Assembly (NCBI GenBank): GCA_905221605.1
Contig: CAJNDS010002764.1
Coordinates: 62,001 to 126,000 of the forward strand
From: Symbiodinium natans
Taxonomy: Eukaryota > Sar > Dinophyceae > Suessiales > Symbiodiniaceae
DNA length: 64,000 nt
Reading direction: 5' to 3'
Below the pieces are notes generated by a model. The model worked only from the letters and a program-made list of their open reading frames with translations. It searched no databases and had not been told where the DNA came from. The position numbers and the translations under genes are program-made. Below are positions 44,994 through 53,750 of the stretch, one piece after another (within the stretch, counting starts at the first letter, position 1; each line of letters opens with the position of its first letter).

Positions 44994-45909
44994 GTGCAGC
45001 AACGTCAACTGCTGCACCTCCGCTGCTGCTGCCGCGAGGGTCTACGATCCTTCCAGGCCGCCCTGGATGCAGAAACCGACGGGGTGGGGGCAGCAAGTCT
45101 CCGATGAGTCCGAGGGCTTGCCGAGACCATTCACCTACCCAGCAGGAAAGAGGAAAAGACGCATGACGACCATTTACGTGGATTCCCGGAAAAGGGTCGC
45201 CGGCACCGACGCCGACTTCGAGTTCGACGTCGGGGAAACGGTCCACCTGCAGAACTCGGCCCGGCTGGGAGTCTTCAAGATCAGGGTGGCCGACACGTTC
45301 TTGAGCACCGACCGGGGCACCTATCTCTATTGGAGGGACGCCGCCCTCAACACCCTGAACTGGGCACAGCTGCCCGTGGGCGCCTACACCGGCGTCCGCC
45401 TTGCTGCGTGGATCAGCAGCAACTTTGGCACGGCCGTCTACGGGGAATCCACCAACGAGATTGCGGTGGCCTGGGACGGCAACCGAACCATCCTCAACGA
45501 CCAAGAGCTGCGGACCCTCTTCCCCAGTTCGGCCAGCTATCCACCGGGCGCAACGCCCTCCCGGCCCTTGAGCATCAACCACCTATTAGGCCCCAGCTTC
45601 ATCGAGGGCAGCAACCAGATGTTCAGCTTCGTCGTCATGAACCCCTACAACGAGCTGTACCTTCGCTGCTCCAGCCTCGCCAACGCCGCAGACACCGTGG
45701 GGCCCCTGGGTCACGACATCATCGCCAAGATCATTTGCAGCCAGGGGGTAGGCTACATCATGCAGTCCAGCACCGACGACAACCACTTGGTCAACATCCG
45801 GGGCCCCATCACCTTGCGGTACCTCCGCTTCAAACTGACCGATTTGGACGGCAACGTGGTGAACCTCCGCGGCACGAGCATCAGCTTCTGCGTGTACTTG
45901 GACGGGTGA
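44929..45909 (+). CDS. Minor capsid (penton-like) protein
   Basis: 326 residues. The N-terminus MGAFLS fits the N-myristoylation rule (Gly2, Ser6). From residue 80 the sequence TIYVDSRKRVAGTDADFEF, and at the C-terminus RYLRFKLTDLDGNVVNLRG then SISFCVYLDG, match the two signature regions I associate with penton-type minor capsid proteins of Polinton-like viruses and adintoviruses (VDSR ... GT.. DF near the start; L-T-D-x-x-G-x-x-V ... SF at the end). It should form the single-jelly-roll pentamers at capsid vertices. The gene overlaps the ATPase by 65 bp and is followed by the AT-hook ORF. Residues 15-30 have four cysteines. Confidence 0.7.
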   Translation: MGAFLSTLATKLLGSSTLCQSECSNVNCCTSAAAAARVYDPSRPPWMQKPTGWGQQVSDESEGLPRPFTYPAGKRKRRMTTIYVDSRKRVAGTDADFEFDVGETVHLQNSARLGVFKIRVADTFLSTDRGTYLYWRDAALNTLNWAQLPVGAYTGVRLAAWISSNFGTAVYGESTNEIAVAWDGNRTILNDQELRTLFPSSASYPPGATPSRPLSINHLLGPSFIEGSNQMFSFVVMNPYNELYLRCSSLANAADTVGPLGHDIIAKIICSQGVGYIMQSSTDDNHLVNIRGPITLRYLRFKLTDLDGNVVNLRGTSISFCVYLDG

Positions 45910-45966
45910 ACTGATTGGTCGGTCCAGGAAAATAATAAACATGTCAGAGGAAAAAGACGCGATTAA

Positions 45967-46356
45967 ATGTCTGAGCCAGCCGAAACTGACGAGGCAGGCG
46001 GCCCGCACGGAGCTGTTGCCGAAGAAGCCAAGCCTGTGGAAGCGGCTCCTGAGCCTGCTGGCGTCGCAGACGCAAAGCCCGATGAGCCGGCCCCTGCTGC
46101 CGAAGCCGAAGAAGCAGAGCCAAAGCGCGGGCGGGGCAGACCGCCCGGCAGCAAGAACAAACCCAGGGCCAAGGCACAGTCCGCTCCACAAGCTCCTCCC
46201 ACCGTCCCTGTCGCACCTGCTGTTCCCGCACCCGTCTTGGAGCCAGAGCCAGAGCCAGAGCCAGAACCGACACCCGCTCAAATGAGAGCCACCCGACAGC
46301 TTCTCCGAACGGACCGCTTCGAGGAGATGCTCATGCGAAACACGATGGAATTCTAA
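45967..46356 (+). CDS. AT-hook DNA-binding protein
   Basis: 129 residues, starting at the ATG after 'gattaa'. The first 50 residues are acidic and Ala/Pro-rich. KRGRGRPPGSKNK (53-65) is a classic AT-hook with the R-G-R-P core, expected to bind the minor groove of AT-rich DNA. A proline-rich linker and an E-P repeat (91-101) follow, then a helical C-terminus ending MLMRNTMEF. An alternative start at 45941 in another frame gives a basic sequence without a motif and is rejected. The last 35 bp of the gene are imperfectly duplicated immediately downstream (46357-46391). It may condense DNA inside the virion. Confidence 0.65.
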   Translation: MSEPAETDEAGGPHGAVAEEAKPVEAAPEPAGVADAKPDEPAPAAEAEEAEPKRGRGRPPGSKNKPRAKAQSAPQAPPTVPVAPAVPAPVLEPEPEPEPEPTPAQMRATRQLLRTDRFEEMLMRNTMEF

Positions 46357-46391
46357 CGGAGATGCTGATGCGAAACGCAGTGAAGTTCTAA
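46357..46391 (+). repeat. 35-bp imperfect tandem copy of the preceding ORF's 3' end
   Basis: 'ggagatgctgatgcgaaacg...gttctaa' repeats the end of the AT-hook gene, including its stop. The unit is 35 bp, so any read-through would change frame. It probably arose by local slippage. Confidence 0.7.
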
Positions 46392-46416
46392 TACTAAGAA
46401 ACAAACAGACAAAACC

Positions 46417-46824
46417 ATGATGACCATCGAGCCCCGCAACGAGCCTGCGATGCTGCGGCAATTCTGGAAAAGGTACCCCTCTTACAACTTGAACTCGCTG
46501 ATGCGAAAGCGCTATGAGGAGCTCATGGACGCCAAGGCCTTCAACGAGTGGCTGTCCAACCGCCAGCTCAAGCAGGAAGGGGCGGGCTACGCAGACGCCA
46601 TGGGTAGACTCACCGAGGCAGTCAACCACCGGGTTCTCCAGTTGCGGTGGGCGGGGGCCGAACGACGACAGACCCTCCGGGCAGGCGACCAGCTCGTCAG
46701 AAACACCATGGAGTCCGGCGTTGTGCCGGGCTTCGTTCCGCAAGCCGCCCGCCAGACGAGGAATCCTCCCAGGCCTGGTCGTCAAAATGTTGAAGCATCG
46801 GGCGTCGTGGGCGGCGTGTACTAA
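46417..46824 (+). CDS. Unknown protein of the viral block
   Basis: 135 residues: an acidic-basic helical N-terminal half (RQFWKRYPSYNLNSLMRKRY, ELMDAKAFNEWLSNRQLKQE), then RLTEAVNHRVLQLRWAGAER and a basic, proline-rich tail. It shares RNTMES with the end of the AT-hook protein (RNTMEF), perhaps a common terminal signal. It is intact, preceded by an AT-rich leader, and lies 12 bp before the next ORF. It has no recognised family; small basic capsid-associated protein is a guess from context. Confidence 0.5.
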   Translation: MMTIEPRNEPAMLRQFWKRYPSYNLNSLMRKRYEELMDAKAFNEWLSNRQLKQEGAGYADAMGRLTEAVNHRVLQLRWAGAERRQTLRAGDQLVRNTMESGVVPGFVPQAARQTRNPPRPGRQNVEASGVVGGVY

Positions 46825-46836
46825 GCAAATAAGACG

Positions 46837-48156
46837 ATGGAGGAACAACGAGTGATGGGATTCCGCAGGCGCCCCGACTACGGGGAAGTCCTGGCGTACA
46901 TCGACGAAGGGGAACCGCTAAACTTCCCCTTGCCCAACCGCAAGGCCACCATCTACACGTCGAGCCACTTCTACCTGGACGAATTCCCTCAGTCCACCGA
47001 GCCGCTGGTGGAGACCCCACGCCCGCACACGGACCTGGGAGCTGCCGTGGAGGGCGAATTTTACAGCGCCGACGAAGACGGCTACCGAGGCAGGGCGTTC
47101 CCCCAGGTTCGCCGGCCAAACTTTCTGGGACCCGGCACCGACACCGACACAGAGGACGAGGCCTTCCGACGCAATGGTTTCGACGGCGCCCCCCGCCCGC
47201 CTCCCACGGGACAGGCCTCAAGCAGCGTTTCGGGTCGCCTGGGCAACGCGGGTCTGCAGGCCGCTGAAACGGTCATTGCAGCTGGTGCGGCTGGTGTAGG
47301 AGCTGCTGTGGACTCTTTTGCGCACCGCAACGCCGCCAGAACAGCCGATGCGTTGGAGCGCAGGTTTTTGCCCCCGCGCACAGGACCCAGCCCACAGACC
47401 ATCGGCAGGCCCTCCGAAGCGGAGGAATTGATTGTCAGAGCAGGCCAGCGCGCTCAGGATGTGGAGCGTGCAGCTGCCCAAGATATCGAACAGTTTGCCG
47501 CAGAGCAGGCGGCAGCAGAGGGCGGGGAGCTGGTGCCTTTGCTAGCAGAAACTGCCGAGATCGGCACGCAAACGGCAGCGGCTGCCGAAGCGGGAGGGGG
47601 CCTGCTGGGTGGGCTGACCGCTTTCGGAGGAGCGGCCAGCGAAGCGGCTGGCGGTGCCGCTGCTGCAGCTTTTCCCATTGCCGAGGGCTTTGGTATAGCC
47701 ACTGGAGTGGCCACGGGTGGCGCCGCTGCATTGGCAGGCGGAGCAATTTTGGGTCTCTACGAAGGGGGCAGGTGGTTGCTGGGAGGCAACGGCGGGGACG
47801 CCGCCCCAGCGAGCTCGGGCAGCGAATCGGCCGACGTGCGAACCATCAACAACATGCAGCAGGGCACGCCGCAGGAACGCTTTCGCGTCCGACAACCTAG
47901 GGTCAGACAGCCGATGGTCGTGAGCATCAGCTCTGGGGACGATGCGCCCCTGGCGCAGCAGCAGGAGCAACCCAGGCCTCAGGTGCAGAGCAGACCGGCG
48001 CCTCAACCTCGCATGCCTTTCGGCTTGAATCAAGTCGTGTCCAGCAGCGAAAGCGATAGCTACGGCCCCGTGCGCCAGCGACGCCCACAAAGGGCAGAGC
48101 CCTCCTTCAACGACTTGCGGCGGGACGCCTTGAGTCGGGAACCCGAAGCCGCTTGA
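46837..48156 (+). CDS. Unknown virion-type protein with Gly/Ala-rich hydrophobic region
   Basis: 439 residues. Residues 1-125 are polar (YGEVLAYIDEGEPLNFPLPN) with a D-T-D-T-E-D-E acidic patch. 139-160 and 245-318 are very rich in Gly and Ala and hydrophobic (AAALAGGAILGLYEGGRWLL), enough to insert into membranes. The remainder is Gln/Pro/Arg-rich with R-V-R-Q-P-R-V-R-Q-P. Placed between minor and major capsid genes, it may be an internal virion protein or membrane-active entry factor, as pVI-like proteins are in related viruses. That role is inference from context; no family is recognised. Confidence 0.5.
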   Translation: MEEQRVMGFRRRPDYGEVLAYIDEGEPLNFPLPNRKATIYTSSHFYLDEFPQSTEPLVETPRPHTDLGAAVEGEFYSADEDGYRGRAFPQVRRPNFLGPGTDTDTEDEAFRRNGFDGAPRPPPTGQASSSVSGRLGNAGLQAAETVIAAGAAGVGAAVDSFAHRNAARTADALERRFLPPRTGPSPQTIGRPSEAEELIVRAGQRAQDVERAAAQDIEQFAAEQAAAEGGELVPLLAETAEIGTQTAAAAEAGGGLLGGLTAFGGAASEAAGGAAAAAFPIAEGFGIATGVATGGAAALAGGAILGLYEGGRWLLGGNGGDAAPASSGSESADVRTINNMQQGTPQERFRVRQPRVRQPMVVSISSGDDAPLAQQQEQPRPQVQSRPAPQPRMPFGLNQVVSSSESDSYGPVRQRRPQRAEPSFNDLRRDALSREPEAA

Positions 48157-48198
48157 ACGACGAGCAAGTGTAAACGTCGTTAGTATACAAAAGAAACG

Positions 48199-49446
48199 AT
48201 GGAAGTGGTCTCGAACGCCGTCAACGATGAGCTCATCAGCTCTCTGGACTACAAGATGCGGACGTCCAACGCCTCCTACGTGGTGGCTAGGAAGGACGTC
48301 ATGTACTATCCCAGCTCCCTGAGCACCTTCACCCCCACGACCTCCAGAGTGGCCCGCATCCCCCTGACCAGCGGCACGGACTTCCTGGACCCTGATTCGA
48401 TCAAGGTGGCTTTCAGGGTTCAAAACAACGACGCCGCCCTAGCCCTCCAGCCGGCCTTGGTGGACCCCGGGTGCTTCGTCAAGCGGATGCAGCTTTTCGC
48501 CAACGGACAGAGGGTCGAAGACATTCAGGAATACGGCAGGTGCATGCAATTGTACAGCTGCCTGAAGCCAAAGGAGTGGTGGGAGAACCGCGGCGTCGAG
48601 GGTTTCCCTCAAGGCAACGACGCCTTCAGCAGGCCTGAAAGCATTGCAGCCACTCGGTACCGAGACGTGCTCATGGCGCCAGCGCTCCTGGGACTCTTCA
48701 AGGCCGGCAAGATGCTGCCTCCCGAGCTGAACCTGGTTCTGGAAATCGAGTTTGCAGCGCCTGCGGAGGCCGTGCGACCGGGGGACAACGGATCCGAAGA
48801 CTACGACATTCAGAACGTTCGGGTCCTTGCCAGCCAAGTCACGCTAGACTCCGCCTTGGTCGAGTCCTTCCGCCGGGTCATGCTTTCCGGCAGATCCTTG
48901 GTGTTCAGCTTCCCCTCCATGCACACGCAGGTGTCCTCGATTCCCGCCGCTGCGACCAGTCACAACGTCACCGTTGCAAGAGCTTTCACGAAACTTCTGG
49001 GCGCATTCGTCACGTTTTACAGCGCGGCAAACAGCGTCGAAGGGCCCGTGCGCGATCTGCGAAATCCAAGCACCACCGTCGGCCAGGAAAGCATCATGGA
49101 ATCCCAGATGCAGCTTGGCTCGCTCCAATATCCCCACAATCCCATGTCCTCGACTGCGGAGCACTTTCACTTCCTCTCGATTTTGGCCCACACCTATGAC
49201 TCCAGCATCAAAAACATGCGCATCACCATGGCAAGCTACCGCTTCAGAGAGTTCATCGCTGCCTTTCCGACGGAGCGGGTGCCTGGCATGCCGCTGAGCG
49301 GCATCTCCACTCGATCTGGTGACCTGGCACGGTTCAGCTTCAAGAACCTCGCCGCCGACGCGGTCGACCGCGTCTACCTGCACTTGCTGAGCTATCAGGT
49401 GGTGACCCTGTCGGGCGCCGGCGTCTCAGTCCTCGACTTGCGCTGA
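48199..49446 (+). CDS. Major capsid protein, double-jelly-roll type
   Basis: 415 residues, at the short end for double-jelly-roll capsid proteins. The N-terminal part has RIPLTSGTDFLDPDSIKVAF then GCFVKRMQLFANGQRVEDIQ and EYGRCMQLYSCLKPKEWWEN. The C-terminal half has PHNPMSSTAEHFHFLSILAH and YRFREFIAAFPTERVPGM. This beta-rich layout, a D-x-x-x-I-x-V strand followed by a polar loop and a W-rich turn, and the position just after the ATPase and penton genes fit the capsid proteins of Polinton-like viruses. The leader 'gttagtatacaaaagaaacg' is AT-rich like the other viral leaders. The frame is intact. A structure prediction would settle it. Confidence 0.65.
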   Translation: MEVVSNAVNDELISSLDYKMRTSNASYVVARKDVMYYPSSLSTFTPTTSRVARIPLTSGTDFLDPDSIKVAFRVQNNDAALALQPALVDPGCFVKRMQLFANGQRVEDIQEYGRCMQLYSCLKPKEWWENRGVEGFPQGNDAFSRPESIAATRYRDVLMAPALLGLFKAGKMLPPELNLVLEIEFAAPAEAVRPGDNGSEDYDIQNVRVLASQVTLDSALVESFRRVMLSGRSLVFSFPSMHTQVSSIPAAATSHNVTVARAFTKLLGAFVTFYSAANSVEGPVRDLRNPSTTVGQESIMESQMQLGSLQYPHNPMSSTAEHFHFLSILAHTYDSSIKNMRITMASYRFREFIAAFPTERVPGMPLSGISTRSGDLARFSFKNLAADAVDRVYLHLLSYQVVTLSGAGVSVLDLR

Positions 49447-49463
49447 AAGGAAACTGATATCAC

Positions 49464-50387
49464 ATGTCATTGTTTGAAAGCTCCATCACGGGCAACATCT
49501 TGAACGATGGCCAGACCACCGAAACCAGCGGCATCACCGCGGGGCAGCTGGCCACCGTCTTGACGGCCTACACTCCCTTGACCGACACAGCCACTAACGC
49601 CGCAGCCATCGGCACGAACTCGGCCGCTGTGACAGCTCTACAGACTGAAGTGGCAGGCTTGCCTGCCCCGCCGGACCTGGCTCCCTACGCCCTTGCCGCT
49701 GACCTCGCAGCTGCAGAAGGCACCATAGCAGCCAACCAATCCTCAATCACTGCCCTGAACACAAGCCTGACAACGGGCTTGGCAGGGAAGGCAAACCAAT
49801 CGGCTTTGGACACCCTGCAGCTAGAGGTCGACGGTAAGAGCACGCCCGCTTCGGCGGACCTCAAGCTGGCCAACCACCCCACTACGGTCGCCATGAACAG
49901 CGCCATTGCGAGCGCCGACAATGCTGTGTTAGCCACCGTGGCGGCAACCTACGGGCTTAAAACCGTCACGGACCAGCTCACCGTGGACGTTGCTGCACGA
50001 CAGACCGCGGCCGACGTGGACCAGAAGATTGCCACCGCGTTGCTGCCTTACACAGACACCACGGGCCTGAACGCCGCGGTGGCTTTGAGGACCACACCTG
50101 CCGACGTGGACCAAAAGATAGCAACGGCTTTGCTGACCTACGTGCAGCAAGTGGCCTTGGACGCAGCTTTGGCTATCAGGGATGGAAGGCTGGATGCTGC
50201 GGAGGCTGCCATAGCGAGCCTGCAAGCTGCCGGTTACCAAACCGCGGCCCAGGTCTCAAGTGCCATTGCCACGGCTACGCCACCGCTGGGGACTTGGCCA
50301 ACTACGCCACCAGCGCCGACCTCACCGCTGCTGAAACGAGCCTCCAGTCCGCCATCGACTCCATCTTGGCGCAGCTCGCCATCCTAA
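49464..50387 (+). CDS. Fibre/adhesin protein, N-terminal part (before frameshift)
   Basis: The ATG at 49464 opens a frame that stays coherent to about 50276: an Ala/Thr-rich N-terminus, then repeated A-A-L-x-P-Y and D-V-D-Q-K-I-A-T-A-L phrases predicting a helical or triple-coiled trimeric shaft. After about 50276 this frame turns into P/T/S-rich nonsense, while the same repeat style continues in the -1 frame. The sequence 'acggctacgccacc' would read through if one C were present in 'ggctac'. No slippery heptamer is visible, so this looks like a one-base deletion or an assembly error rather than programmed frameshifting. The gene starts 18 bp after the capsid gene. Confidence 0.65.
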   Translation: MSLFESSITGNILNDGQTTETSGITAGQLATVLTAYTPLTDTATNAAAIGTNSAAVTALQTEVAGLPAPPDLAPYALAADLAAAEGTIAANQSSITALNTSLTTGLAGKANQSALDTLQLEVDGKSTPASADLKLANHPTTVAMNSAIASADNAVLATVAATYGLKTVTDQLTVDVAARQTAADVDQKIATALLPYTDTTGLNAAVALRTTPADVDQKIATALLTYVQQVALDAALAIRDGRLDAAEAAIASLQAAGYQTAAQVSSAIATATPPLGTWPTTPPAPTSPLLKRASSPPSTPSWRSSPS

Positions 50388-53122
50388 GCTCCGGCGGCGG
50401 GAACAACTTGATCAACGCGCAAGCGTGGCCCGGCGAGGTCACCTGGGACCTGCTGGTGGGCACCAACACGCTCCGGAACCTGCACGTTGCGGCCCCGCTA
50501 TCCGCGAGCCTGCAGAACGACAATTTCACGTTGTCCCTGGCTTGCGACTCCTATTCCAAAGCCGAATCGGACGCCAACTTGGCCGCAGCCCTGGTCCCTT
50601 ATTATACCAGCACGCATACAGACAGCGCAATTGCGACGGCCCTCGTTCCGTACTACACCAGCGCACAAACGGACAGCGCAGTTGCAGCTGCCCTCGTTCC
50701 GTATTACACCAGCGCACAAACTGACAGCGCAATCGCGGCAGCCCTCGTTGCGTACTACACCAGCGCGCAAGTCGACGGCGCACTCACGGCTGCCCTTGTT
50801 CCGTATTACACCAGCGCACAAACTGACAGTGCAATTGCCGCTGCCCTCGCACCCTACAGCACGACGGTTCAAATGGACGCCGCCATTGCCGCTGCGCTGA
50901 CGCCATACTACACTACCGCGCAAGCCGACAGCGCTATCGCAGCAGCTGTGGGCGGAATCGACTTGAGCCCTTACTACACGGCTGCGCAGACGGATGCTGC
51001 GATTGCCGCAGCTTTGGTACCTGTAACCCTCAGCAACGCGCCTGCTTGGGTAGGGAACACCACCTGGGAGCTGCTCAAGGGCACCAACGTGATCCGCAAT
51101 TTACACTTCAGCGGCCCCCTGGTGGCCAGTCTGCAGAACAACACGGACACGCTGCAGATCGACTGCCAGTGCTACTCCACCGCCCAGACCTACACCCAGG
51201 CGGAAACGAACGTCCAGATCACCAATGCCATCGATGCGCTGAACCTCAGCCAATACACCACGCAAACGGAGGTCGACAGCAGCATCAGCACAGCCTTGCT
51301 GCCTTACTGGGACCAGGGCGAGGTCTCCGCCGAGATAGCCAGCCAGATTTCAGCATCGGGCCACCTGACACAAGCAGAAGGCGACGCGAGGTACTTTCCG
51401 GTCAACGGCAATCTGGAGGCGAACGGGATCTTTCAGCTCGTTCTCGAACAGTTCACACCGAGAATGGTCCGGGCTCTGTTGCCCCGCTACCCTATGACAG
51501 GCGCAGCGATTCTCGGTAACGGTGCCACCTTGGAGCTGAACGTGGACTGTTACGGCAAGGCCGAGAGCGATGGGCGCTACCAGTCGAGCAGCGACTTCAC
51601 CAACCTCGACTCAAGGTACTTCCCAGTCAACGGCAACCTGGAGGCGAACGGCATCTTCCAGCTCGTTCTCGAACAGTTCACTCCCCGCATGATCCGGGCT
51701 CTGCTGCCCCGCTACCCTCTGACCGCCACAGCCATTCTAGGGAACAACGCCACCTTGGAGCTGGAGGTGGATTGCTACGGTAAGGCGGAAAGTGACGCTC
51801 GCTACGCCCTCATCGGCGCTCCCGCGGCGGGCCCGCTCCTGGTGAACGACGTCCGAGCCAATGGAGCCAGCTATCTTACCCTGCGCGGCGGCAGCCTCGG
51901 CATTGAATTTGAAGCTGACAGCGGAGCTCCCATGGCAGATCTGTCCACGAGCCTGTTCAGCATCAAAGATGGCATCAACGTGCTCACCAAGGGTCGAATT
52001 TTCGCGGACTCTAACCTGGGCATCGCCACCGCAGGCTCCTTCCAAGGGGGTACCGTGGAGCCTTTGTTGCCCACGGACCAATTCCTGAATTTGAAGGCGG
52101 GCACCGTTTCGGTGCGAGTCACGGACGCCAGCGACAACAGCCTGTGCACCTTCGCCAGTGCTGAAGTGCACACGGTGGCTACCAGGCTGCGCGTGGACGA
52201 CCAGCTCTACATTGACGACGTCGTCGGCACCGCCACGGGCCTGATCACGAACGCCATCTCCGCGCGGGCTCAGGACACCCTATTGTCCATCACCGGCGGG
52301 TCCAGCGGAACTGTGGTGAACGGCGACTTGGATATACAAGGAACCATGACCGGAGCCAGCATTGAACTCGACACTGAGCTTCGGGCACCAACGGTGCGGG
52401 CCAGACCCTCGGACGCTTTTCTGACGATCCGCGGCGGCACCACGGGCATGTACCTGGACGGTGTCGTTTTCACTGCGTCCACCATTCAAGCGGACCCGGG
52501 GTTGGTGTCTTCGCCCGCGTGGCTCACCTTCGTCGGCGGCACCACAGGCATAGAGCAGGTCTGTACCCTTGCGCAGGTGCGGCAAAACGCGGTCGGCGAT
52601 GTGGAATTCAAGGTCCTCAACGAAGATGCTACCACCGGGGAGGCGGCGCTCCGAGTACAGAACGGTTCAGGGTCTAACGGCAGCCTGAGGGCTCTGGAAA
52701 GCGGCAGCGAGGTGCAGCTTCAGGCGACGAGTCAGACCATCAGCCTGCAAAATCAAACTGGGGCCTTCCAGGCACCCGTTGTGGTGCAGACAAATGGTCT
52801 GCTGGTGGCCAATTACGGCCTGCAGAACAATTCTGACTCCAACATCAAAGCAAACCAGCAGCCCACACCTCTGGCCCATCTGAAAGCCGTTTTCGATGCT
52901 GTGGAAGTGAAAAGCTACACTCGCACAGACATGCCGCAACCCGAGGACCGCATTGGCTTCATAGCCCAGGAGATCCTTGCCTCTGGCACGTCGGGGCCGA
53001 AGTTTGCCAGCATGCAAGAAAACGGGCTTTACGGACTAGACTACTCTCGGCTGACGTGCGTTCTATGGGGAGTCTGCAAGCTACTCGAGCAACGCATTGC
53101 TATTCTTGAAGCTGACGACTGA
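50294..53122 (+). CDS. Fibre/adhesin protein, C-terminal part with peptidase S74 chaperone
   Basis: The frame has no ATG for its first ~190 codons (the nominal start is TTG), so it should be read as the continuation of the 49464 frame. Together they would span 49464-53122, about 1,219 codons plus stop. It contains about eight 17-residue repeats (ALVPYYTSAQTDSAIAA, period 51 bp, 50580-51020), two copies of a ~75-residue module (RYFPVNGNLEANGIFQLVLE), and two copies of a W-E/D-L-L-x-G-T-N-x-x-R-N-L-H module. From about 52826 there is a peptidase-S74 intramolecular chaperone: NSDSNIKANQ (Ser and Lys spaced as in the self-cleaving dyad), DRIGFIAQEI, GLDYSRLTCVLW. S74 domains trimerise and then clip themselves off phage and virus fibres. 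Expected role: host attachment. The 3' end overlaps the methyltransferase tail-to-tail by 23 bp. Confidence 0.75.
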   Translation: MANYATSADLTAAETSLQSAIDSILAQLAILSSGGGNNLINAQAWPGEVTWDLLVGTNTLRNLHVAAPLSASLQNDNFTLSLACDSYSKAESDANLAAALVPYYTSTHTDSAIATALVPYYTSAQTDSAVAAALVPYYTSAQTDSAIAAALVAYYTSAQVDGALTAALVPYYTSAQTDSAIAAALAPYSTTVQMDAAIAAALTPYYTTAQADSAIAAAVGGIDLSPYYTAAQTDAAIAAALVPVTLSNAPAWVGNTTWELLKGTNVIRNLHFSGPLVASLQNNTDTLQIDCQCYSTAQTYTQAETNVQITNAIDALNLSQYTTQTEVDSSISTALLPYWDQGEVSAEIASQISASGHLTQAEGDARYFPVNGNLEANGIFQLVLEQFTPRMVRALLPRYPMTGAAILGNGATLELNVDCYGKAESDGRYQSSSDFTNLDSRYFPVNGNLEANGIFQLVLEQFTPRMIRALLPRYPLTATAILGNNATLELEVDCYGKAESDARYALIGAPAAGPLLVNDVRANGASYLTLRGGSLGIEFEADSGAPMADLSTSLFSIKDGINVLTKGRIFADSNLGIATAGSFQGGTVEPLLPTDQFLNLKAGTVSVRVTDASDNSLCTFASAEVHTVATRLRVDDQLYIDDVVGTATGLITNAISARAQDTLLSITGGSSGTVVNGDLDIQGTMTGASIELDTELRAPTVRARPSDAFLTIRGGTTGMYLDGVVFTASTIQADPGLVSSPAWLTFVGGTTGIEQVCTLAQVRQNAVGDVEFKVLNEDATTGEAALRVQNGSGSNGSLRALESGSEVQLQATSQTISLQNQTGAFQAPVVVQTNGLLVANYGLQNNSDSNIKANQQPTPLAHLKAVFDAVEVKSYTRTDMPQPEDRIGFIAQEILASGTSGPKFASMQENGLYGLDYSRLTCVLWGVCKLLEQRIAILEADD

Positions 53123-53750
53123 GCACATTGACCACGGCCGCAATCTCCCTGCACAGCGCAGGCGGGATCGAGTACAGCTGACTCAGGCTCTGCTGGTTCC
53201 AAATTCTCACGCCGTCCACCTTCTTCCCAGAGCCCTGCTGGGCATACGCCGGATGGGTCCCCGAGGCCGATTGCGGGCAGCAAAACTTCCTTGTGCAGAC
53301 CGGCCTGGAAGGCGTCCAGTTCAGGTTGTTCCAGATCCTCGTGCGTTTGCGGTACGGATAGCCGTACATGCAGTAGGTCACGTCGTCCCAGGGCAGGCCA
53401 GCCATGAAGGGCCGCTGCTTCAGCATGCCCGTGGCTGGGTTCTCTATGGCCCAGAACCGGGGCTGGAGCTGCCGGATCAGCTCGAGGGTTCTCAGCACGC
53501 GCCTGTCACCCACTTCCAGCCGCCTGGGCCTGCGGGTGAGCGCTCGGCTGTACTCCGTGCACACCGGGGAAGCCCAGATGAAGTCAAAGTGCCCGGGCGG
53601 AAACGGTGGGTCCCATGCGCAAACGTCTTGACAAAAGGTGGGGTTTGCGTCGGGGTTCAGATCCACGGTGGTGACTTCCCAGCCCAGCTCTCGGAAGGCG
53701 TTACCCACCGAGCCGGTGCCCGAGAAAAGCTCCAGCATTCGGCGGGTCAT
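53100..53750 (-). CDS. C5-cytosine DNA methyltransferase
   Basis: 216 residues, short for the family but with the core motifs: motif I LELFSGTGSVGNAF (6-19, SAM binding), motif IV SPVCTEYS with catalytic Cys64, motif VI ENP (103-105), and motif VIII-like RTRIW (136-140). Usually motif IV is P-P-C-Q; the P-V-C-T-E-Y-S variant resembles compact viral enzymes. The target-recognition region is minimal. It would methylate cytosine in DNA, either protecting viral DNA or mimicking host modification. It is encoded opposite to the capsid genes, overlaps the fibre by 23 bp at its 3' end, and overlaps the small membrane ORF by 50 bp at its 5' end. Confidence 0.8.
   Translation of the reverse strand: MTRRMLELFSGTGSVGNAFRELGWEVTTVDLNPDANPTFCQDVCAWDPPFPPGHFDFIWASPVCTEYSRALTRRPRRLEVGDRRVLRTLELIRQLQPRFWAIENPATGMLKQRPFMAGLPWDDVTYCMYGYPYRKRTRIWNNLNWTPSRPVCTRKFCCPQSASGTHPAYAQQGSGKKVDGVRIWNQQSLSQLYSIPPALCREIAAVVNVLSRQLQE

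Noticed and set aside
45941-46285. Alternative ORF overlapping the AT-hook gene, starting 26 bp earlier
   Set aside because: It has low-complexity basic content and no motif, whereas the other frame contains a clean AT-hook.
45586-46848. 420-codon minus-strand ORF over the penton and AT-hook genes
   Set aside because: It is a mirror frame of GC-rich viral genes, with no domain and incompatible with three supported plus-strand genes.
47542-48423. 293-codon minus-strand ORF
   Set aside because: It is a shadow of the 46837 and 48199 genes, with composition biased by their codon use.
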